Below, one piece after another: positions 15,476 to 19,282 of a stretch of 19,282 nt of DNA. Source of the stretch: DYEP01 sp040755615 (GTDB lineage Bacteria > Bacillota > Sulfobacillia > DUSP01 > DYEP01); assembly GCA_040755615.1 (NCBI GenBank), contig JBFMAL010000045.1:1-19282 (forward strand), written 5' to 3'. Below the pieces are notes generated by a model, which saw only the letters and a program-made list of their open reading frames with translations, was not told the origin of the DNA and did no database searches. The position numbers and the translations under genes are program-made. Position 1 is the stretch's first letter; every line of letters starts with the position of its first letter.

Positions 15476-16470
15476 CGGTTGACGAGTACGGCACATTCCT
15501 TGGTAAAAAGAGCGAGCGCCTTGTTATAAGGGTGGGGAAAGAGGTGACAGAACATGCGCTGCGCAAGGTATCCGAGATCACTGTTGTAGGCTCAGGCATA
15601 TCACTGTCGACGGACCTTGTGTATGAGTGCACGGAACGGGGGATTCAGCTGAACTTTCTTTCCTTTGATGGAAAGCCTTATGCCAAAATGACGTCACCTG
15701 CGCTGTCTGCTACAGTGATCACGCGACGTGAGCAGCTACTCGCCTACACCGACTCAAGGGGCGTGTGCATCGCTCGGGCGTGCGTGGAAGGAAAGATCAG
15801 GAACCAGGCAAACCTTGTGAAGTATTATGCGAGATCGCGTAAGCGAAAAACTCCGGAGGCTGGGCGGGTACTGGAAGAACTCGCCGGGTCGATTGAGCAC
15901 GCATTGGTAGAGCTGCAATCGGTCAGCGGCAGCACAGTAGATGATATCAGGCTATCCCTCATGAACATAGAGGCCCGCGCATCCAAATCTTATTGGGCTG
16001 CCTTCGGGCTTATTATCCCCGACGGGCTTGGATTTCGTACCCGAGAACACCAGGGTGCGCCAGACCTCGTCAACTCCCTGCTGAACTACGGTTACGGAGT
16101 ATTGTATAGCCAGGTATGGGGTGCCGTGCTGCTCGCCGGTCTTGAGCCGTTTGCAGGTTTTCTCCATGTCGATCGTCCCGGCAAACCCAGCCTGATTCTA
16201 GATCTTATAGAGGAATTCAGACAACCTGTCGTGGACCGCGTAGTGCTCGCCTGGTTGTCCAAGGCGACGCTAACGTACGATCCGGACGAAGGGCTATCGA
16301 AGGAGATAAGGCGGGAACTGGCTGACAGGGTACTACGCAGGCTCGATGAGACAGACACGTTCAAAGGGAAAAAACACTCAATAAGGGCGATCATGCAGTT
16401 TCAGGCGAGAAACCTGGCTTCGTTCGTGAGGGGTGAAGGCACTTACAAGCCGTATGTGGCGGGCTGGTGA
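15466..16470 (+). CDS. cas1: CRISPR-associated endonuclease/integrase Cas1
   Basis: Metal-dependent integrase that, with Cas2, inserts new spacers at the leader end of the array. The product has about 334 residues, normal for the family. Metal ligands are recognisable: Glu169 (NIEARASKSYW), His234 (FLHVDRPGKPSL) and Asp246/Glu249 (LILDLIEEFRQP). I choose GTG 15466 because GGAGGG (15454-15459) lies 6 bases upstream. GTG 15472, which overlaps the addA-like TGA, is a close alternative. The N-terminus VTVDEYGTFLGKKSERLVIR is typical Cas1 beta-domain sequence. The coding overlap with the preceding helicase-nuclease gene means ribosomes likely move from one to the other. No damage is visible, so acquisition should be possible. 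Confidence 0.95.
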   Translation: MHVTVDEYGTFLGKKSERLVIRVGKEVTEHALRKVSEITVVGSGISLSTDLVYECTERGIQLNFLSFDGKPYAKMTSPALSATVITRREQLLAYTDSRGVCIARACVEGKIRNQANLVKYYARSRKRKTPEAGRVLEELAGSIEHALVELQSVSGSTVDDIRLSLMNIEARASKSYWAAFGLIIPDGLGFRTREHQGAPDLVNSLLNYGYGVLYSQVWGAVLLAGLEPFAGFLHVDRPGKPSLILDLIEEFRQPVVDRVVLAWLSKATLTYDPDEGLSKEIRRELADRVLRRLDETDTFKGKKHSIRAIMQFQARNLASFVRGEGTYKPYVAGW

Positions 16471-16474
16471 CGGC

Positions 16475-16720
16475 GTGATTACCTTGGTAATATACGATAT
16501 CCCGGACGATAAGTTGAGGAACAGGATTGCGGAAGTCTGCAAGGACTACGGGCTTGAACGGATACAGTACAGCGCGTTCTACGGGGACTTGAGCCACAAC
16601 CTGCGGACCGAGCTGGCCAGAAGGCTCAGCGCTGAGCTGGGGGCTGAAAAGGGCAACATTCAGATATATCCAATTTGTGACAAAGATCTCAAGCTTAAGA
16701 AGGAGATATCCAGGTCATGA
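16475..16720 (+). CDS. cas2: CRISPR-associated protein Cas2
   Basis: Structural core of the Cas1-Cas2 integrase complex. The 81-residue product has the classic N-terminal strand ITLVIYDIPDDKLRNRIAEV with the conserved Asp after the strand (VIYDI), followed by YGLERIQYSAFYGDL. This corresponds to the ferredoxin-like fold. GTG 16475 fits the family N-terminus and lies four bases after the cas1 stop. An in-frame ATG at 16454 would add seven residues and overlap cas1. The stop codon overlaps the cas4 ATG (ATGA). Confidence 0.93.
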   Translation: MITLVIYDIPDDKLRNRIAEVCKDYGLERIQYSAFYGDLSHNLRTELARRLSAELGAEKGNIQIYPICDKDLKLKKEISRS

Positions 16721-17289
16721 GTACCTTCAGGGTATCAGATATCCGTCAATTCCTGTACTGCCCACGGATTATCTATTACAACTACGTGGCTCCAGTACCG
16801 AGAATATCTACTTACAAGATGCAATCTGGTTTCCATCGACATGCTCACACTGAGATCCTGGAAAGACGACGTACACTCAGGCGCTATGGTGTGGACACTG
16901 GTACAAGGTACTTTAAGCACAGTTTATATTCAGAGCGTCTTGACCTGAGCGGGACCCTTGACCTGCTCATCGAGACAAAGTGGGGCTTGTTTCCCGTAGA
17001 GTTCAAGGATACAGTTTCACGCTCACTTTCCAGCCATAGATACCAGCTGGTTGCATATGCTCTCTTGGTTGAGGAGGGATTCAAAGCCACAGTTAAACGT
17101 GGTTTCCTTTACTACCTTCAAAGCGAGTTTATCCAGGAGGTGTTTCTTACCCCAGAGGTCCGGGATTATACCAAGAAGATATGCTCGCGAATGAGGAAGA
17201 TGGTGGTCGAGCAACGGTTTCCTACCGAGCGTGTGAAACCGAGCAAATGCAGGGATTGCGAGTTCAGAAACTATTGTAAGGATGTTTGA
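16717..17289 (+). CDS. cas4: CRISPR-associated exonuclease Cas4 (Fe-S, RecB family)
   Basis: Nuclease that trims prespacers and helps choose the PAM end and orientation during acquisition. The product (190 aa) has the four Fe-S cysteines Cys15 (FLYCPR) and Cys178-x2-Cys181-x5-Cys187. It also has the nuclease core, with Asp in SGTLDLLIE, PVEFKDT (Glu and Lys), and QLVAYALL as the Q/Y motif. Length and motif order are normal for Cas4. The gene overlaps cas2 by four bases and is followed after 12 bases by csa1, so two Cas4-superfamily nucleases are made side by side. In systems with two Cas4 proteins, the two have been found to act on opposite ends of the prespacer. Confidence 0.93.
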   Translation: MSTFRVSDIRQFLYCPRIIYYNYVAPVPRISTYKMQSGFHRHAHTEILERRRTLRRYGVDTGTRYFKHSLYSERLDLSGTLDLLIETKWGLFPVEFKDTVSRSLSSHRYQLVAYALLVEEGFKATVKRGFLYYLQSEFIQEVFLTPEVRDYTKKICSRMRKMVVEQRFPTERVKPSKCRDCEFRNYCKDV

Positions 17290-17301
17290 GGAGGACATAA
17301 G

Positions 17302-18216
17302 ATGTACTACTTTTCTGAAGAGGAACGAAAGTACTTATCGAAAGGACTGGTCCCGCGTTCAAGAGCGGTCGGGGTAGCCGAAGAGTTACGAGGCTGGAAC
17401 TGGATGGAGCCCCCTCTTGAGCCCAGCTACGACGTCCGCCTTGGGGTGTACGAGGTTGCGTCAAAGTATTGTCCAAGTGGACGGGACATCTACCTTAGAC
17501 GGGTCGTGAAAGTGCGTGCTCCCGCCACTTCATCCATGGTTAGAGGAAGGGTTCTGCACAGCGTTGTAGGCGAAATGCTAACAGAGTCAAAAAAGCTTTT
17601 ATACACTTATGGCCACAGCGCATGTTCTAGCATTCTCGGGATGGCGGAGCAGGTCTTGGAAGTGCCGGACAGTGATCGACAGCTTCTGGGCGATACCTAC
17701 GAAGATGTGGTGGAAGACAGCAAAGTGTTGAGAGAATATGAAGCTATCAGGATTGTGTCTCGCATTCAGGATCTTGTTTCGAGGTACCCACATATCTCAA
17801 GAGACTCCCTGGCATGTCTTTCCATACCGGTGGTTGTAGACCAGCACCTCGATGGAGCAATGCTGGGTCTTAGCTCTCATCTCAGAACGGATGCAACTAC
17901 TATCGGCGAACCCATTGTCCTGGACCTGAAGGTTGGTGAAAAAAGAGACTTCCACAGGATCCAGACAACAGCATATGCGCTCGTTACTGAGGCTCTGTAT
18001 GACTACCCCGTGAACATCGGATGTATTGTGTATCTGAACCTCTCGAAGGGTAACCTAACGGTGGAAAGAGATTTTCATATCATCAGTGATGAAATGAGGC
18101 AGTGGTTTGTGGAAGAAAGGGACGCAAAAGCCGCTATTGTGGGCGAGGGCATGGATCCCGGGAGAGCGACATCATGCGATGCACAATGCCAGTTTTATAA
18201 GACATGCTGGTCGTAG
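17302..18216 (+). CDS. csa1: Cas4-superfamily nuclease Csa1 (type I-A adaptation protein)
   Basis: Second Cas4-like Fe-S nuclease, characteristic of type I-A adaptation modules. The 304-residue product starts with the family pattern YFSEEERKYLSKGLVPRSR, then VAEELRGWNW, and then KYCPSGRDIYLRRV. Fe-S cysteines are Cys57 and Cys292-x3-Cys296-x5-Cys302. The nuclease motif lies in TDAT with VLDLKVGEKRDFHRIQTTAY (Asp, Asp-x-Lys, Gln). GAGGAG lies 8 to 13 bases before ATG. It is the last gene before the CRISPR leader. The family assignment is by recalled sequence pattern, not by a search. Confidence 0.85.
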   Translation: MYYFSEEERKYLSKGLVPRSRAVGVAEELRGWNWMEPPLEPSYDVRLGVYEVASKYCPSGRDIYLRRVVKVRAPATSSMVRGRVLHSVVGEMLTESKKLLYTYGHSACSSILGMAEQVLEVPDSDRQLLGDTYEDVVEDSKVLREYEAIRIVSRIQDLVSRYPHISRDSLACLSIPVVVDQHLDGAMLGLSSHLRTDATTIGEPIVLDLKVGEKRDFHRIQTTAYALVTEALYDYPVNIGCIVYLNLSKGNLTVERDFHIISDEMRQWFVEERDAKAAIVGEGMDPGRATSCDAQCQFYKTCWS

Positions 18217-18486
18217 CAGGAAACAGATGTAATGGGGAGAAATAAATAGCAATGAAAACTGAACAACGGCATTACGTAAACCCTTATTTCTATGCTAATT
18301 GGAATAAACTTCCTCACGAATCGGCTAATACGTCACGTAGCAGGAGTATTCCATGTGATCAGCTCCCGTACCAAGTTGCAGTTTTCGAGCAGAACCGTTG
18401 TGTTCACCGGATCACGCCCTCTCTGGTGGGCAAGGTTACGGAAAAGCACCTGCTAAAGAAGGGTATAACTGCTCGTCCAATTTCCG
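18217..18486 (+). promoter_or_regulatory. CRISPR leader region
   Basis: Between csa1 and the first repeat there is no convincing gene. The array orientation (repeat ending in ACTGAAAG) puts the leader here, so transcription of the array should start within it. A TATAAC at 18464-18469 could be a -10 element. CGAGCAG (18386-18392) and CTGCTCG (18469-18475) form a 7-bp inverted pair. AAAAGCACCTGCT at 18442-18454 resembles the start of the repeat. An ORF from 18252 runs into the first repeat and is not believed. Confidence 0.6.
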
Positions 18487-19282
18487 AAAACACTGCTCTG
18501 ACCCGCGAAACGGGGACTGAAAGCTTCTGCACGTCTTGAATCCACCGATATAGTTTTGGAAAACACTGCTCTGACCCGCGAAACGGGGACTGAAAGACCA
18601 AGTCCTACAGGAGATTGCTCGCAATAATGCTCGAAAAACACTGCTCTGACCCGCGAAACGGGGACTGAAAGGCCGGAATGACCGTGGCCGGCGTACCCGT
18701 CACCTGCACAAAACACTGCTCTGACCCGCGAAACGGGGACTGAAAGGCAGTTATTTGCTCGACAGCCAGCCCTTCCACATCGGAAAACACTGCTCTGACC
18801 CGCGAAACGGGGACTGAAAGTGCCCTATCTTCCCGAACATGGAACATGACCATCCGGGCAAAACACTGCTCTGACCCGCGAAACGGGGACTGAAAGCCTT
18901 TCTGGTCACCAGGGCCCCGCATCGGCTCCACGAAAACACTGCTCTGACCCGCGAAACGGGGACTGAAAGCACGGTTGGACAGTAGCGATGCAGCACAGAT
19001 ACGCAAAAACACTGCTCTGACCCGCGAAACGGGGACTGAAAGGGAGGGTTTGCCATAAATATCGGCGGCCGCTGGGCGTGGAAAACACTGCTCTGACCCG
19101 CGAAACGGGGACTGAAAGTGTGGGCTGTATGGGGGGTCAATATCCTCATGCGCTTAAAACACTGCTCTGACCCGCGAAACGGGGACTGAAAGTAGAAGAA
19201 TAAGCTTGCAAGTTTTCTGCAAGCCTGAGAAAACACTGCTCTGACCCGCGAAACGGGGACTGAAAGCTGGCCTTGTGTCTCC
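18487..19282 (+). CRISPR. CRISPR array: 11 identical 37-bp repeats, 10 complete spacers of 36-39 bp, continues past the window
   Basis: Repeats begin at 18487, 18560, 18635, 18710, 18784, 18860, 18933, 19006, 19082, 19156 and 19230. Each starts AAAACACTGC and ends GGGGACTGAAAG, and I see no base differences among them. An internal CCCG/CGGG stem (repeat positions 16-19 and 25-28) encloses CGAAA. A Cas6 cut after position 29 would leave an 8-nt ACTGAAAG tag, close to the common ATTGAAAC/G tag of type I and III arrays; this sets transcription as left to right. Spacers are 36, 38, 38, 37, 39, 36, 36, 39, 37 and 37 bp. An eleventh begins at 19267 and is cut by the window end. Confidence 0.99.

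Noticed and set aside
18252..18539. ORF of 95 codons downstream of csa1
   Set aside because: It runs through the first CRISPR repeat and into spacer 1, has no clear ribosome binding site or family resemblance, and lies where the leader is expected.
18404..19236. Several minus-strand ORFs across the array with a recurring Phe-Arg-Gly-Ser-Glu-Gln motif
   Set aside because: They are translations of the CRISPR repeat; the periodic peptide only reflects repeat length.
1..19282. tRNA or rRNA genes, att sites
   Set aside because: No cloverleaf-type sequence with GTTC-like T arm and CCA context, no rRNA core sequences and no convincing long direct repeats other than the CRISPR array were seen by eye.

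Overview
The window looks like a chromosomal accessory region of a member of the Bacillota (Firmicutes), probably a clostridial lineage. The grounds are strong Shine-Dalgarno sequences, frequent GTG and TTG starts, a CbiMNQO metal transporter, a sigma-54-type regulator remnant and bacterial type I-A-like cas genes. This placement is inference: there is no rRNA or tRNA to anchor it. GC content seems uneven, with the cobalt operon visibly more AT-rich than the helicase and cas blocks.

Layout. (1) 1-2886: the C-terminal half of a large superfamily 2 helicase with a DUF1998/MZB-type Cys-rich end. Its ATP-binding half is not in frame within the window. A terminator follows. (2) 2887-5663: a gene-decay zone. 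It holds a small minus-strand gene with its own terminator, a 46-residue ORF, a sigma-54 regulator that has lost most of its AAA+ domain and is frameshifted in its HTH, a GNAT acetyltransferase broken over three frames, and an unexplained coding-like stretch on the minus strand. (3) 5664-8228: an intact cbiM-cbiN-cbiQ-cbiO operon for cobalt or nickel uptake. (4) 8229-9284: small ORFs, a perfect hairpin and the 5' remnant of an IS110-family transposase with a structured upstream region. (5) 9285-18216: cas6, a terminator, then a tightly overlapping operon: addB-like, addA-like, cas1, cas2, cas4, csa1. (6) 18217-19282: leader and CRISPR array, with 11 identical 37-bp repeats running off the window end.

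The most interesting system is region 5. Adaptation genes of type I-A character (cas1, cas2, cas4, csa1) are translationally coupled behind a compact AddAB-like helicase-nuclease pair. RecBCD/AddAB enzymes are normally housekeeping DNA-end processors that feed fragments to Cas1-Cas2. Here a degenerated-length pair seems to be dedicated to the CRISPR locus. The operon would encode four separate PD-(D/E)XK nuclease domains, three of them with a four-Cys Fe-S signature (AddB-like, Cas4, Csa1). No interference genes (cas3, cas5, cas7, cas8, cas10) lie in the window, so the effector is either beyond the array or elsewhere in the genome.
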